A stretch of DNA of 64,000 nucleotides, taken from the NCBI GenBank assembly GCA_002335425.1, contig DDCB01000036.1, forward strand, positions 62,001 through 126,000. The letters run 5' to 3'. A program made the position numbers and the translations under genes. This document shows, piece by piece, positions 17,227-25,415 of the stretch. The notes beneath the pieces were generated by a model. The model searched no databases. It was not told the origin of the DNA and saw nothing but the letters and a program-made list of their open reading frames with translations. The DNA is from Chthonomonas sp. UBA2017. GTDB taxonomy: Bacteria > Armatimonadota > Fimbriimonadia > Fimbriimonadales > Fimbriimonadaceae. Positions within the stretch are counted from its first letter, which is position 1, and every line of letters starts with the position of its first letter.

Positions 17227-17483
17227 TTCGACTGAAGCCGGCCCCTCAGCGCATTCACCACCTCGGACGCCTCGGCATGGCGATGGACTTGGTGCTTCGA
17301 AAAAATCAATTCGCCATCCGCTTCGACATCAAAGACGCCGCCCCCGCTCGGGATGAGCGTGATCGACTCGATCGGGTGAGGCTGCCGAACGGCAGGCTGG
17401 AATTCGCTGACCAAAGTGGCCGCCAAACTGACGGCACGAGGAGTGTAGTTTCACTCCACACAAAACGTGATGGTAAGGCGCAT
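17223..17483 (-). CDS. SelW/Rdx-family selenoprotein with in-frame UGA (CXXU)
   Basis: From ATG 17483 the frame reads MRLTITFCVE, then TGA at 17453-17451, then NYTPRAVSLAATLVSEF and on to TGA 17223. With UGA as selenocysteine this is an 86-residue thioredoxin-fold protein with the redox motif C8-V-E-U11, the following NY.PRA..LA..L...F pattern of the Rdx (SelW/SelT/SelH) family, and the family C-terminus GGGVFDVEADGELIFSKHQ. Without Sec the frame would begin at TTG 17426 and lose the active site. A hairpin just after the UGA fits a bacterial SECIS. selA at 23452 supports Sec use. It overlaps the GNAT start and follows another gene by ten bases. Confidence 0.88.
17421..17436 (-). promoter_or_regulatory. 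Candidate bacterial SECIS hairpin
   Basis: About 15 bases after the in-frame UGA, UGCC pairs with GGCG around an eight-base loop that begins GU. The distance from UGA and a G at the start of the loop agree with known bacterial SECIS rules. The stem is short, and I have not computed its stability. Confidence 0.45.
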
Positions 17484-17493
17484 GGGCCGAAGT

Positions 17494-18105
17494 TTACTGG
17501 CCGCCTGACCGCGGAGGGTTGCTTTTTGGGCGAGGTTTTTCGGGCATACGGTCAAAAATCAGGTCGGGGCTGAATCGAGCCGACGGGATGTGAGTTAATT
17601 CGGAGATTCTCACGATGAAGAGCGCGACCGCATCACCAAACTCCTCCAGTTTCATAGTCTCGCGCGATCCCGTCACCAGGTTGGTGACCGGCCCCAAGCA
17701 CCCCATTTTGATCAGCTTGATCGCCTTCTCACGAACCGGAGGAGCCACTTGCAAGAGCTTGGCGTCAAACTCGACAGGACGCGGGGTGTTCGTGAACTTC
17801 GGCTTGGCGAGTTCATACAGTCGGTCCAGGCGCTCGATGACTTGAGTCCGTTGGACCGGCTTCGGGTCGGTCACCGGTGCCGAGCGCTTGAAGGGATTAA
17901 GCTTGAGCGCGGAGACGAGAGCGTCCTCAATCCGCCGCATGACGAAATCAAATTCGGCAACGCTGACAGGCGGGTCGACGGAGGGAATCTTTGCTTGCTT
18001 CGGGCTCCCGACCCAGAGCGACGTGGGCAAGCCGGGCTGGGCGACGGCCGAAGCCGACCCCAGCAAAAACAACACGCCCCAGAACATCTTTGATGCGACC
18101 TTCAT
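17494..18105 (-). CDS. Secreted protein of unknown function, SLH-like C-terminal segment
   Basis: A signal peptide (FWGVLFLLGSASAVAQ) precedes about 180 residues. The stretch REKAIKLIKMGCLGP...KLEEFGDAVALFIVR looks like a single degenerate S-layer-homology motif, where a helix and a G-x-L/I turn precede an E-F-A/G helix; this is weak. The tail is Pro/Lys rich. It begins seven bases after mreB and ends ten bases before the selenoprotein, so it shares their transcript. Confidence 0.7.
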   Translation of the reverse strand: MKVASKMFWGVLFLLGSASAVAQPGLPTSLWVGSPKQAKIPSVDPPVSVAEFDFVMRRIEDALVSALKLNPFKRSAPVTDPKPVQRTQVIERLDRLYELAKPKFTNTPRPVEFDAKLLQVAPPVREKAIKLIKMGCLGPVTNLVTGSRETMKLEEFGDAVALFIVRISELTHIPSARFSPDLIFDRMPEKPRPKSNPPRSGGQ

Positions 18106-18112
18106 CTCATCC

Positions 18113-19126
18113 CTAAACCGATGTTACGGCTCCCGAGGCCCGAATCGCGTCGATTTCTTCGAGAGCCCGTCCAGTTCCTACGGCCACGCAGTGCAGGGCG
18201 TTGTCCGCGACCCTCACGGGGATGCTGGTCACGCTCTCGATAAACTTGTCCAGCCCGCGCAGAAGGGCACCGCCGCCGGTCAAGACGATGCCGCGCTCGA
18301 TGATATCAGCCCCCAATTCGGGCGGCGTCTCTTCGAGAACAGTGCACACCTTTTCGGCGATCTGGCGGACCGGTTCGCTGAGGGCGTCCCGAATCTCTTC
18401 GCTCGTGAGCTCCACCGAGCGGGGCAACCCCTGGACCGTGTCGCGGCCACTGATCTCCATGCTCAGTTCAGGCTCCAGCGGATACGCCGAGCCGATTTTG
18501 ATCTTCACTTCTTCGGCACTCCGCTCGCCGATCATCAAGTTGAAAGCCGCCCGAATGTGGCGCATGATCGCTTCATCCATCTTGTTCCCCCCGAGGCGGA
18601 GACTTTGAGACAAGACAATCCCCCCCAGCGAGATCACGGCGACGTCGGTCGTGCCACCACCGATATCAACGACCATATTTCCGCCTGGTGAGGCAATCGG
18701 CAGTCCCGCCCCGATCGCGGCGGCCATCGGCTCTTCGATGGTCATCGCCTCGCCTGCACCAGCCTCCTTGGCGGCCTGCAAAACGGCGCGTCGCTCGACA
18801 TTGGTCACCCCACTCGGGACACAAATCAGCACTCGCGGCCGAATCAAGCGCCGTTGCCCACAGACCTTGTTCAGCAGATACTCGATGAGCTTGACGGTCG
18901 TTGAGTAATCGGCAATAACGCCGTCTTTCATCGGACGAATCGCGGTGATGTTGCCGGGAGTTCGGCCCAGCATCTCATGTGCTTCGTTCCCAACCGCCAA
19001 GACTCGCCGGTGCTTCGTGCTGACGGCGACCACGTTGGGCTCATCGAGCACGACCCCTTTGCCGCGCCGATAAACAAGGATATTGGCGGTCCCTAAGTCG
19101 ATTCCAACTTCTTGGGCGAACTTCAC
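18113..19126 (-). CDS. mreB: Rod-shape-determining actin homologue MreB
   Basis: MreB filaments guide lateral wall synthesis. The protein contains the actin-fold phosphate loops GIDLGTANILVYRRGKG and VVDIGGGTTDVAVI and the GIVLTGGGALLRGLD adenosine loop. I start it at GTG 19126, four bases after the murA stop, which gives 337 residues and the usual short N-terminus; earlier starts would lie inside murA. MreC, MreD and RodA are not adjacent. The murA-mreB pairing occurs in many phyla. Confidence 0.96.
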   Translation of the reverse strand: MKFAQEVGIDLGTANILVYRRGKGVVLDEPNVVAVSTKHRRVLAVGNEAHEMLGRTPGNITAIRPMKDGVIADYSTTVKLIEYLLNKVCGQRRLIRPRVLICVPSGVTNVERRAVLQAAKEAGAGEAMTIEEPMAAAIGAGLPIASPGGNMVVDIGGGTTDVAVISLGGIVLSQSLRLGGNKMDEAIMRHIRAAFNLMIGERSAEEVKIKIGSAYPLEPELSMEISGRDTVQGLPRSVELTSEEIRDALSEPVRQIAEKVCTVLEETPPELGADIIERGIVLTGGGALLRGLDKFIESVTSIPVRVADNALHCVAVGTGRALEEIDAIRASGAVTSV

Positions 19127-19130
19127 TCCG

Positions 19131-20420
19131 TTACGCCCGCTCCTTGGTGGGCGCAGACTCATCGACCTCGGCATGGACCCGGGCGATGCTCCCGCCGAGA
19201 TCGTTCACGATCGATTCCAGCCGCTCGTAGCCACGGTCGATGAAGTGCACGTTGCTGATGGTCGTGACGCCATCCGCCACTAGGCCCGCCAGGACCAAGG
19301 CGGCACCAGCTCGGAGATCGGAGGCTTTCACATTCGCTCCTCGGAGGCGGTCCACCCCTTCGATCAGAGTCAAATTGCCCTTTTGCTGGAGCTTGGCGCC
19401 CATCAGCTCGAGCTGATCCACATGCCCGGTCCGGTTCTCGTAGATCGTCTCTTCGACCTGGCTTTGGCCTTGAGCAAGGCATAAAAGCGCGGCCATCGGC
19501 TGTTGCATGTCGGTCGGAAAGCCCGGATAGGGCATCGTCTTGATCCGCATCGCATCGAGGCGTCGCTGCGCCGACACTCGAACCCAATCTGGCCCCTCTT
19601 CAACGTCGGCGCCCGCCTCGCGGAGCTTGCTTGCCACCGCGGCTTGATGCTCGGGAATGATGCCATGCGTCACCACCGACCCGCGAGTCATAGCTCCAGC
19701 AAGCAAGAAAGTGCCCGCTTGGAGCCGGTCCGCCGGAACTCGAAACTCGCATCCTTCGAGCCGCTGAACGCCCATGATCGTGATTGTCGTGGTGCCCGCC
19801 CCTTCGATCCGGGCGCCGAGCCGGTTCAGGTACTCGGCCAAGGTGACCACTTCGGGCTCGATCGACGCATTTTGAATCTCAGTGATGCCTTCGGCAAGGG
19901 TGGCCGTCGCCATCAGATGCTGAGTGGCACCCGCGCTTTGCACGTCCAGGTAGATCTCGGCTCCTTGGAACCGATCGACTTCGGCCACATAGGCTCCAGA
20001 TTCGAGCTCAATTCGAGCCCCCATTTGCCGGAGACCTTTGAGGTGAAGATCGACGGGACGCAGCCCAATGTTGCAACCCCCGGGGGTGGGGAGTTTGATC
20101 CGTCTGAGTCGGGTCAAGAGGGGGCCCAGCAGATAAAACGAAGTCCGGATCGGGCGGACGCGTTCTTCATCGGCGTCCCAACCTTCGAGATTCTCGGTGT
20201 CTAAGAAAAGCGCCCCTTCGTGCCAAGCGTATTGGATGCCGAACTGCTCCAAGAGTCGCAGTTTGATATGGACATCGCTGACGTCAGGCACATTCGTCAA
20301 CGTCGTTTGGCCATGCGCCAAAGCAACCGAGCTCAGAATCGCGAGCGCGGCATTTTTACTGCCGGGAACGGCAACTTCGCCTCGGAGCGAATTCCCTCCG
20401 GTGACCTGCAACAAATTCAT
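19131..20420 (-). CDS. murA: UDP-N-acetylglucosamine 1-carboxyvinyltransferase MurA
   Basis: MurA adds enolpyruvate to UDP-GlcNAc in the first committed step of peptidoglycan synthesis. The 429-residue protein starts MNLLQVTGGNSLRGEVAVPG, and the catalytic Cys is present in GGCNIGLRPVDLHL, so it should be sensitive to fosfomycin by family knowledge. The ATG at 20420 has GGAGGG ten bases upstream. First gene of the murA-mreB operon. Confidence 0.97.
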   Translation of the reverse strand: MNLLQVTGGNSLRGEVAVPGSKNAALAILSSVALAHGQTTLTNVPDVSDVHIKLRLLEQFGIQYAWHEGALFLDTENLEGWDADEERVRPIRTSFYLLGPLLTRLRRIKLPTPGGCNIGLRPVDLHLKGLRQMGARIELESGAYVAEVDRFQGAEIYLDVQSAGATQHLMATATLAEGITEIQNASIEPEVVTLAEYLNRLGARIEGAGTTTITIMGVQRLEGCEFRVPADRLQAGTFLLAGAMTRGSVVTHGIIPEHQAAVASKLREAGADVEEGPDWVRVSAQRRLDAMRIKTMPYPGFPTDMQQPMAALLCLAQGQSQVEETIYENRTGHVDQLELMGAKLQQKGNLTLIEGVDRLRGANVKASDLRAGAALVLAGLVADGVTTISNVHFIDRGYERLESIVNDLGGSIARVHAEVDESAPTKERA

Positions 20421-20549
20421 CGCTTCATTCCCTCCATGGATCGGCGTCGTGTTGTGCATTGTACGGCAAAAGAGACGGAAAACAAGGGAGAAGTTTACCT
20501 CTTTGGGGTCCGAATTCGGACGGACCGAAGGGTTCAGATCGAGCAACCT

Positions 20550-21395
20550 TCAGTTCGGCTCGGCAGAAGCTGTTGTTTTTGCCAGGCTGACTTGAACCAC
20601 TCGCTCCCGAACATCCCGCCGCAAAGTCGCTCGATAAGGATCGCCAAAGGCCTCCAGTTCGACCGGCTCCTGCTGACTTCGCTTCGCCCACATCAGGGTC
20701 AAGAGCTGCTCGATCAAGGCCCGCCCCAGAACCTCTTGATCCACCGGCAATGGGTCGGTGCGGAGTTCCCAAAGACCGGCCTTGAGCAGGCCCCGCGTCT
20801 CCAGGCAGCCCACTCCCTCGGCTTCGGTCCACCGGAGTTCGACGTGAAAGCCTGGGTTTTTGGTCCGCGGGCTCGACTCCAGCTTCTGGAAAAACTCCTC
20901 GGCAGTCCAGATTCGACCGAGCACCGAATCGTAAATGACGGTCCCACGTCCGAGCGAGGCGATCGCATCGGCCATGTGCGGCAGGAACTGAAGATGGCGA
21001 AGATCGGCAAGCTTTTGAAGGCTGATGTAGCGGATCTGGACGATGCCTTGGGCTTCAGCAAGTCGGTTCAGAACTTCTTCGCTCAGGCCCTCAACTCGGT
21101 CCATCAGGTCGGGTCGAAAGGCGCGTGGATTCTTTGAACGGAGCCCCACATTAACGTAGAGGCGAACATCGCTGAAAACAAGGCCTTCGGCGGCCCCAAT
21201 GCAGGGCTTGCCAGGGCGGGTGTGGGGGTTGTTGCCCACCATCCGGTCTAAAATCGCTTCATGCGTCGGGAGCCGAGCTTCGGGCAGATAAACCCAATAC
21301 TCGGTCAAGCTGAAATCGAGAGGAAGTTTGGCTTTGTAAGCTCGCCAAACGATGAGCCCCGCCGCCGCAGACACGAATCCAAAAAGCCACCACAT
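20550..21395 (-). CDS. Membrane-anchored protein of unknown function
   Basis: The start MWWLFGFVSAAAGLIVWRAYK provides one N-terminal membrane helix; the remaining roughly 260 residues are soluble and charged, with no motif I recognise. It includes an NNPHTRPGKP segment and EGLVFSDVRLYVNVGLR that may be a conserved core. ATG 21395 lies four bases after the stop of the small zinc-ribbon gene, so the two are cotranscribed. It precedes murA by 129 bases. Confidence 0.65.
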   Translation of the reverse strand: MWWLFGFVSAAAGLIVWRAYKAKLPLDFSLTEYWVYLPEARLPTHEAILDRMVGNNPHTRPGKPCIGAAEGLVFSDVRLYVNVGLRSKNPRAFRPDLMDRVEGLSEEVLNRLAEAQGIVQIRYISLQKLADLRHLQFLPHMADAIASLGRGTVIYDSVLGRIWTAEEFFQKLESSPRTKNPGFHVELRWTEAEGVGCLETRGLLKAGLWELRTDPLPVDQEVLGRALIEQLLTLMWAKRSQQEPVELEAFGDPYRATLRRDVRERVVQVSLAKTTASAEPN

Positions 21396-21399
21396 CGAA

Positions 21400-21615
21400 T
21401 CAGGGGCCGATCCCCGAGCGCCAGCGATGAAGCAACTCCAGTTCACGGTCATTCAGCACCGCCACACAGACGGAGCAAAGACCGGCCTCGTTGACGTCCG
21501 GATTGCGGCATAACAAGCACCGGTCGATCCGCACCGCCTCGGCGACCATCTTCGGTTGGGTCAGAACATACTCCAACTGATGGCGAGGCACCCCTTCTTT
21601 GTTCCAGCGCTCCAC
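21400..21615 (-). CDS. Small protein with CxxC pairs (zinc ribbon-like)
   Basis: A 71-residue protein with CLLCRNPDVNEAGLCSVCVAVL, two CxxC pairs that could bind one zinc. The N-terminal half is basic. I do not know the family. It is divergent from xth with about 47 bases between and lies just ahead of the membrane protein gene. Confidence 0.6.
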   Translation of the reverse strand: MERWNKEGVPRHQLEYVLTQPKMVAEAVRIDRCLLCRNPDVNEAGLCSVCVAVLNDRELELLHRWRSGIGP

Positions 21616-21662
21616 CCGTTCAGTCTACCGAGGTCCAGTCGCTGGGTAACCTCGTCCCCATC

Positions 21663-22433
21663 GTGAAAATCGCGACCTTCAACGCCAACTCGGTCCGAGT
21701 CCGAGCCGAAATTCTTCTGGATTGGCTGGCCGAAAACCAGCCGGATGTGCTGGCGATCCAAGAGACGAAGTGCGAAGACGACAAGTTTCCGCAAGAAATC
21801 TTTCAAGAATCCGGTTACAACGTGGTGTTTCACGGCCAAAAAAGCTACAACGGCGTGGCGATCGCGAGTCGCGCCCCCGCACAGCGGGTCACGACGGGAT
21901 TTGGGGATGTTTCTTGGCCAGAAGATTGTCGAATTCTCGCTGCCGAGATCGACGGCGTCCTCATCCTGAATACCTATGTCCCGAACGGGAATAAGGTCGG
22001 CTCAGAGAAATTTCAATACAAGCTCGATTGGCTCGCGCGATTAAGGAGATGGATGGACGACCGGATGGATTCGGGCCAAGACTGCATTTGGCTCGGAGAC
22101 ATCAACATCGCCCGGCACCCTGAAGACGTCTATGACTCGGCGAAGGTTCTGGGCGGAGTAGGCCACCATCCCCAAGAGTTCGAGGCGCTTGATCGGGTTT
22201 TGGATTGGGGATGGTCGGACTGTTTTCGAAAGTTCACGACCGAAGGCGGTCACTTCACCTTCTGGGAGTTCGTGATTCCGCGGGCCGTCGAGCGCGACAT
22301 CGGCTGGCGCATCGACCACATCTACGCGAGCCCAAGCTTGGCACAACGGTGTTCGGGCTGCTGGATCGACAAGGCCCCCAGGCTCCTGGAACGGCCATCA
22401 GACCATACGTTCGTGATCGCCGAGTTTGCTTAG
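21663..22433 (+). CDS. xth: Exodeoxyribonuclease III (AP endonuclease)
   Basis: A DNA repair enzyme that cuts at abasic sites and removes 3' blocks. Metal and catalytic motifs are all present: MKIATFNANSVR, LAIQETKCED, SYNGVAIASR, LGDINIARHPEDVYD and the terminal SDHTFVIAEF, with IDHIYAS before it. It has 256 residues and starts at GTG 21663. It converges on tatA with a four-base overlap. Confidence 0.96.
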   Translation: MKIATFNANSVRVRAEILLDWLAENQPDVLAIQETKCEDDKFPQEIFQESGYNVVFHGQKSYNGVAIASRAPAQRVTTGFGDVSWPEDCRILAAEIDGVLILNTYVPNGNKVGSEKFQYKLDWLARLRRWMDDRMDSGQDCIWLGDINIARHPEDVYDSAKVLGGVGHHPQEFEALDRVLDWGWSDCFRKFTTEGGHFTFWEFVIPRAVERDIGWRIDHIYASPSLAQRCSGCWIDKAPRLLERPSDHTFVIAEFA

Positions 22434-22645
22434 GACGACGTCTTCGGAGAGGCGGTCTTGACGTCGTCTTCGTCGTCCTGGGCCGACGTGCTTAAGGCCC
22501 GCTTGCCTTCTTCCAGGCCCTTCTGGAGTTCGCCCACTCCGCGCCCCACTCCGCGCATCAGTTGCGGAATCTTGGTGCCGCCGAAGAGCAACAGCACGAC
22601 AACCACCACGATGATGAGTTCGTTAGTTCCGATAAAGGCTAGCAC
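22430..22645 (-). CDS. tatA: Sec-independent translocase protein TatA
   Basis: TatA forms the pore for folded proteins. The 71-residue protein has one membrane helix (ELIIVVVVVLLLFGGTKIPQL), the FGGTKIP hinge, the amphipathic helix MRGVGRGVGELQKGL and a charged tail. The start is GTG 22645. TatC is not in the window. Confidence 0.93.
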   Translation of the reverse strand: MLAFIGTNELIIVVVVVLLLFGGTKIPQLMRGVGRGVGELQKGLEEGKRALSTSAQDDEDDVKTASPKTSS

Positions 22646-22774
22646 TCTTAATCCATCCTCAGGCTTGGGGCCCGACGCTCCATTCTACGATTCGACGACC
22701 CCGGACCGTTCTCCTCTTTTCTCACGGCAAAGACGAACGGGACCGAGAAAAGTTCTCCTCGGCCCCGAATGGGT

Positions 22775-23365
22775 CTATCGAGTCATCGTTTGGGCCGGCT
22801 TATCGTCCATGTTGACCGACCCGTTCACTGTCACTGTCAGCCAACCTCGGGCTTCCCCGAAGATCGTGGGCGATTCTTCGCGCGGCAACTTCTTGTAAGG
22901 TTCGCTTAGGTTCATCCCGGCCTTTTTGGTCTCAAAAAAGAGGATGGTGGACGAAGGCAGGTCGGAGTACTTCTTGCCGGCGGCGTCTTTGTTGAAGGCG
23001 ATTCCGGTGATCACGCCTTCATGATCTTGACAGCGCATCTCGCTCTCGATGTTGGGCATTTTGATCGGATTCCCCTTCTCCACGTTTGTCGGAATGGCTT
23101 TGTAGGCCGCCGCTAACTCCTTCTGCCAAGTTTCGGCCTTCGGGGTCATGCCGTTGTTCTTGATCGAATAATCCCGAACCGCCGACGAAAGGTTCTGCAT
23201 CGACGCCATGCACCCAGCCATGCTGAAAACGTTGCCAAAGAACCCTTTTCCAGCATTGTACATGAGAATGCCCCCGACGACAGCTCCTCCGCAACAAACG
23301 AAGGCGAAGATGCCAAGAACAATCCAGAGCTTACTGTTCCCTTTTCGGGCCTGCGGATATGCCAT
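22775..23365 (-). CDS. Membrane-anchored protein of unknown function
   Basis: One N-terminal membrane helix (WIVLGIFAFVCCGGAVVGGIL) after a basic start, then about 150 extracytoplasmic residues. The region NLSSAVRDYSIKNNGMTPKAETW has a prepilin-like or DUF feel but is not diagnostic. TACAAT lies eight bases before the ATG with no ribosome site, so the transcript may be leaderless. Divergent from selA. Confidence 0.7.
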   Translation of the reverse strand: MAYPQARKGNSKLWIVLGIFAFVCCGGAVVGGILMYNAGKGFFGNVFSMAGCMASMQNLSSAVRDYSIKNNGMTPKAETWQKELAAAYKAIPTNVEKGNPIKMPNIESEMRCQDHEGVITGIAFNKDAAGKKYSDLPSSTILFFETKKAGMNLSEPYKKLPREESPTIFGEARGWLTVTVNGSVNMDDKPAQTMTR

Positions 23366-23373
23366 GTCACCCT

Positions 23374-23379
23374 ATTGTA
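23374..23379 (-). promoter_or_regulatory. -10 box TACAAT, eight bases before start 23365
   Basis: Spacing places the likely transcription start at or next to the A of the ATG. No Shine-Dalgarno sequence is present. Confidence 0.55.
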
Positions 23380-23437
23380 CTGGAAGATGATCACCAGGGT
23401 TGCGGAGCCGCTTGAAAGCAGCCGAGCCCGAGAGTGT

Positions 23438-23443
23438 TAAACT
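23438..23443 (+). promoter_or_regulatory. -10 box TAAACT, eight bases before selA start
   Basis: Same arrangement as at other genes here: TANNNT, eight bases, ATG. It supports starting selA at 23452 rather than at the GTG 18 bases earlier. Confidence 0.5.
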
Positions 23444-23451
23444 GGGACTTC

Positions 23452-24777
23452 ATGGACCCCGCAAACCGTCCGCCCAGCATCGACCGACTGGCCCGTGACC
23501 CGGCTCTTTCTGGCCTGCCAGAGTGGATCCGGTTGACCGCGGCCCGGCGAGCGGTTCGCCTTGGAAAGTCTCTCGGGGAGTCCGACTGGGTCACGCTGGC
23601 CCGCGAGGAAGCCGAGCGACTGATGCAGGCCCCCATCCGGGCGGTCATCAACATGAGCGGGATCATCCTGCACACCGGCCTCGGGCGCGCCCGACTCGCC
23701 CCTTTGGCTCAAGAAGCCTTGGAACAGGTCTCCAATAATCACGCGACGGTTGAATTCGACCTCGAATCGGGCCGCCGCGGCGATCGGCAAGACGCCGTTC
23801 GCGAGCTTCTTCGACAACTCACCGGAGCCGAAAGCAGCCTCGTCGTCAACAACTGTGCCTCGTCGGTGTTCTTGACTCTCTCGGCATTAGCCGCCGGGGG
23901 CGAGGTCCTGCTCTCGCGCGGACAGATGGTCGAAATTGGCGGAGCCTTTCGGATGCCCACAATCATTGAGTCGGCCGGATGCACGTTGCGCGAGGTCGGT
24001 TGCACCAATCGCACTCATCTGAAGGATTTTGAGGCGGCGATCGGTCCGGAGACCCGGGCGATCTTGCGCTGCCACACCAGCAATTTTCGACAAACCGGCT
24101 TTGTTTGCCAACCGACGCCCCGGGAGCTTGCGACCCTCGCCGAGAAGGCAGGTGTTCCTTTTTTCGACGACCTCGGGAGTGGATGTCTGATCGACACCGA
24201 GCGCTTCGGCCTCCCCCACGAGCGGACGCTCACGGAGGCCCTCCAAGACGGAGCGGACTTGGTGATGGCAAGTGGAGACAAACTTTTGGGCGGCCCTCAG
24301 GCGGGCCTGATCCTCGGTCGGGCCGATCTGATCGAGCGAATCTCGCGCCACCCGCTCGCCCGAGTCGTTCGGATCGACAAACTCAGTCTCGCCGCACTGG
24401 AGGCGACCCTCCGGCTCTATCTTGAGTCCAAAGAGCTCACGATTCCAACCTGGTGGGCCGCCTCACGGCCAATTGCCGAGATCGAAAAAGGGGCTCGTTG
24501 GCTCGCCAGTCGCGCAGGCGCGACGGCGATCGTCGACGAAGGCACCACCGAACTCGGCGGCGGGTCGCTCCCCGAAGTCGGGATCCCAACCTGGCGAGTG
24601 GGCTTCACTGGACCGAGTCCGGACGACGTCTTGAAGTGGTTTCGGAGGTGCTGGTGTCCGATCATCGGGTATGCGCGAGACGGCGTCGCTTGGTTCGACC
24701 CTCGCACCGTGACCGAAGTCGAATTGGAACTCGTCGCCGAGCTCTTCGAAACCTGGAGAAACGAAAATGGACGTTGA
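23452..24777 (+). CDS. selA: L-seryl-tRNA(Sec) selenium transferase SelA
   Basis: SelA is a PLP enzyme that converts seryl-tRNA(Sec) to selenocysteinyl-tRNA using selenophosphate. The 441-residue protein has the N-terminal segment PSIDRLARDP, the glycine-rich INMSGIILHTGLGRARLA, and the PLP-lysine context ASGDKLLGGPQAG. It is full length, so Sec is very likely made in this organism; SelB, SelD and tRNA(Sec) are not seen here and should be elsewhere. The SelW-like selenoprotein is 6 kb away. Its 3' end overlaps the HD-GYP gene by 11 bases. Confidence 0.96.
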   Translation: MDPANRPPSIDRLARDPALSGLPEWIRLTAARRAVRLGKSLGESDWVTLAREEAERLMQAPIRAVINMSGIILHTGLGRARLAPLAQEALEQVSNNHATVEFDLESGRRGDRQDAVRELLRQLTGAESSLVVNNCASSVFLTLSALAAGGEVLLSRGQMVEIGGAFRMPTIIESAGCTLREVGCTNRTHLKDFEAAIGPETRAILRCHTSNFRQTGFVCQPTPRELATLAEKAGVPFFDDLGSGCLIDTERFGLPHERTLTEALQDGADLVMASGDKLLGGPQAGLILGRADLIERISRHPLARVVRIDKLSLAALEATLRLYLESKELTIPTWWAASRPIAEIEKGARWLASRAGATAIVDEGTTELGGGSLPEVGIPTWRVGFTGPSPDDVLKWFRRCWCPIIGYARDGVAWFDPRTVTEVELELVAELFETWRNENGR

Positions 24778-25366
24778 TCAGCTGCTCATTCAATCCCAAA
24801 ACGACCAGCTTCGGGAGCTGATCTCAGCCCTCGACCTGCACGTCCCTGGTGAAGGCCACCATGCCGAGCGCGTCTCGGTGTATGCGACGGCGACCGGCGA
24901 AAAACTCGGACTCGACGATCGGACGCTCATCGACCTTCGCCGAGCCGCCCTGTTGCACGATGTCGGCAAGATTCACGTCCGAAAGGAGCTGTTGACCAAA
25001 CCCGAGGCGCTGACGGCCCACGACTGGGCCGAGCTCAAGCTGCACGCCGATCATGCGATGCGAGTGCTGGAGAGCCTGGCTTGGCTCTCGCGGTCGATCC
25101 CGATGATTCGGCATCACCACGAGTGGTTCAACGGCCAGGGTTACCCCGACGGGCTCGCGGGCGACTCGATCCCGCTCGGGGCGCGCATCATTTCGGTGGC
25201 GGAGGCGTTCGACGTCCTGGTCACAGGGCTCTACATGCGCGATTCTTGGGCAGAAGATCATGCCATGGCCGAGATTCGACGCTGTACCGGCACCCAGTTT
25301 GATCCCGATGTGGTGGCCGCCTTCTCTCAAGTCCAGCCACTGATCCAGCCGTTGCGCCGCGTCTAA
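24767..25366 (+). CDS. Compact HD-GYP domain protein
   Basis: The 199-residue protein is nearly all HD-GYP domain: HHAERVSVYA, LLHDVGKIHV, and the extended motif HHEWFNGQGYPDGLAGDSIPLGARII with GYP intact. Such proteins usually hydrolyse cyclic di-GMP. No receiver or membrane domain is present. Its start lies inside the last codons of selA, so expression is probably coupled to selA, though a functional link is not apparent. Confidence 0.9.
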   Translation: MDVDQLLIQSQNDQLRELISALDLHVPGEGHHAERVSVYATATGEKLGLDDRTLIDLRRAALLHDVGKIHVRKELLTKPEALTAHDWAELKLHADHAMRVLESLAWLSRSIPMIRHHHEWFNGQGYPDGLAGDSIPLGARIISVAEAFDVLVTGLYMRDSWAEDHAMAEIRRCTGTQFDPDVVAAFSQVQPLIQPLRRV

Positions 25367-25415
25367 GTTCGGTGAGCAGGAAGCACGATCTCTTAGCGCG
25401 AACCCAAAAGGCCTG

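Noticed and set aside
18620..18626. Run of seven C inside mreB
   Set aside because: The reading frame of mreB is intact across it and encodes the expected Gly-Gly; seven is near background for this GC content, unlike nine and ten.
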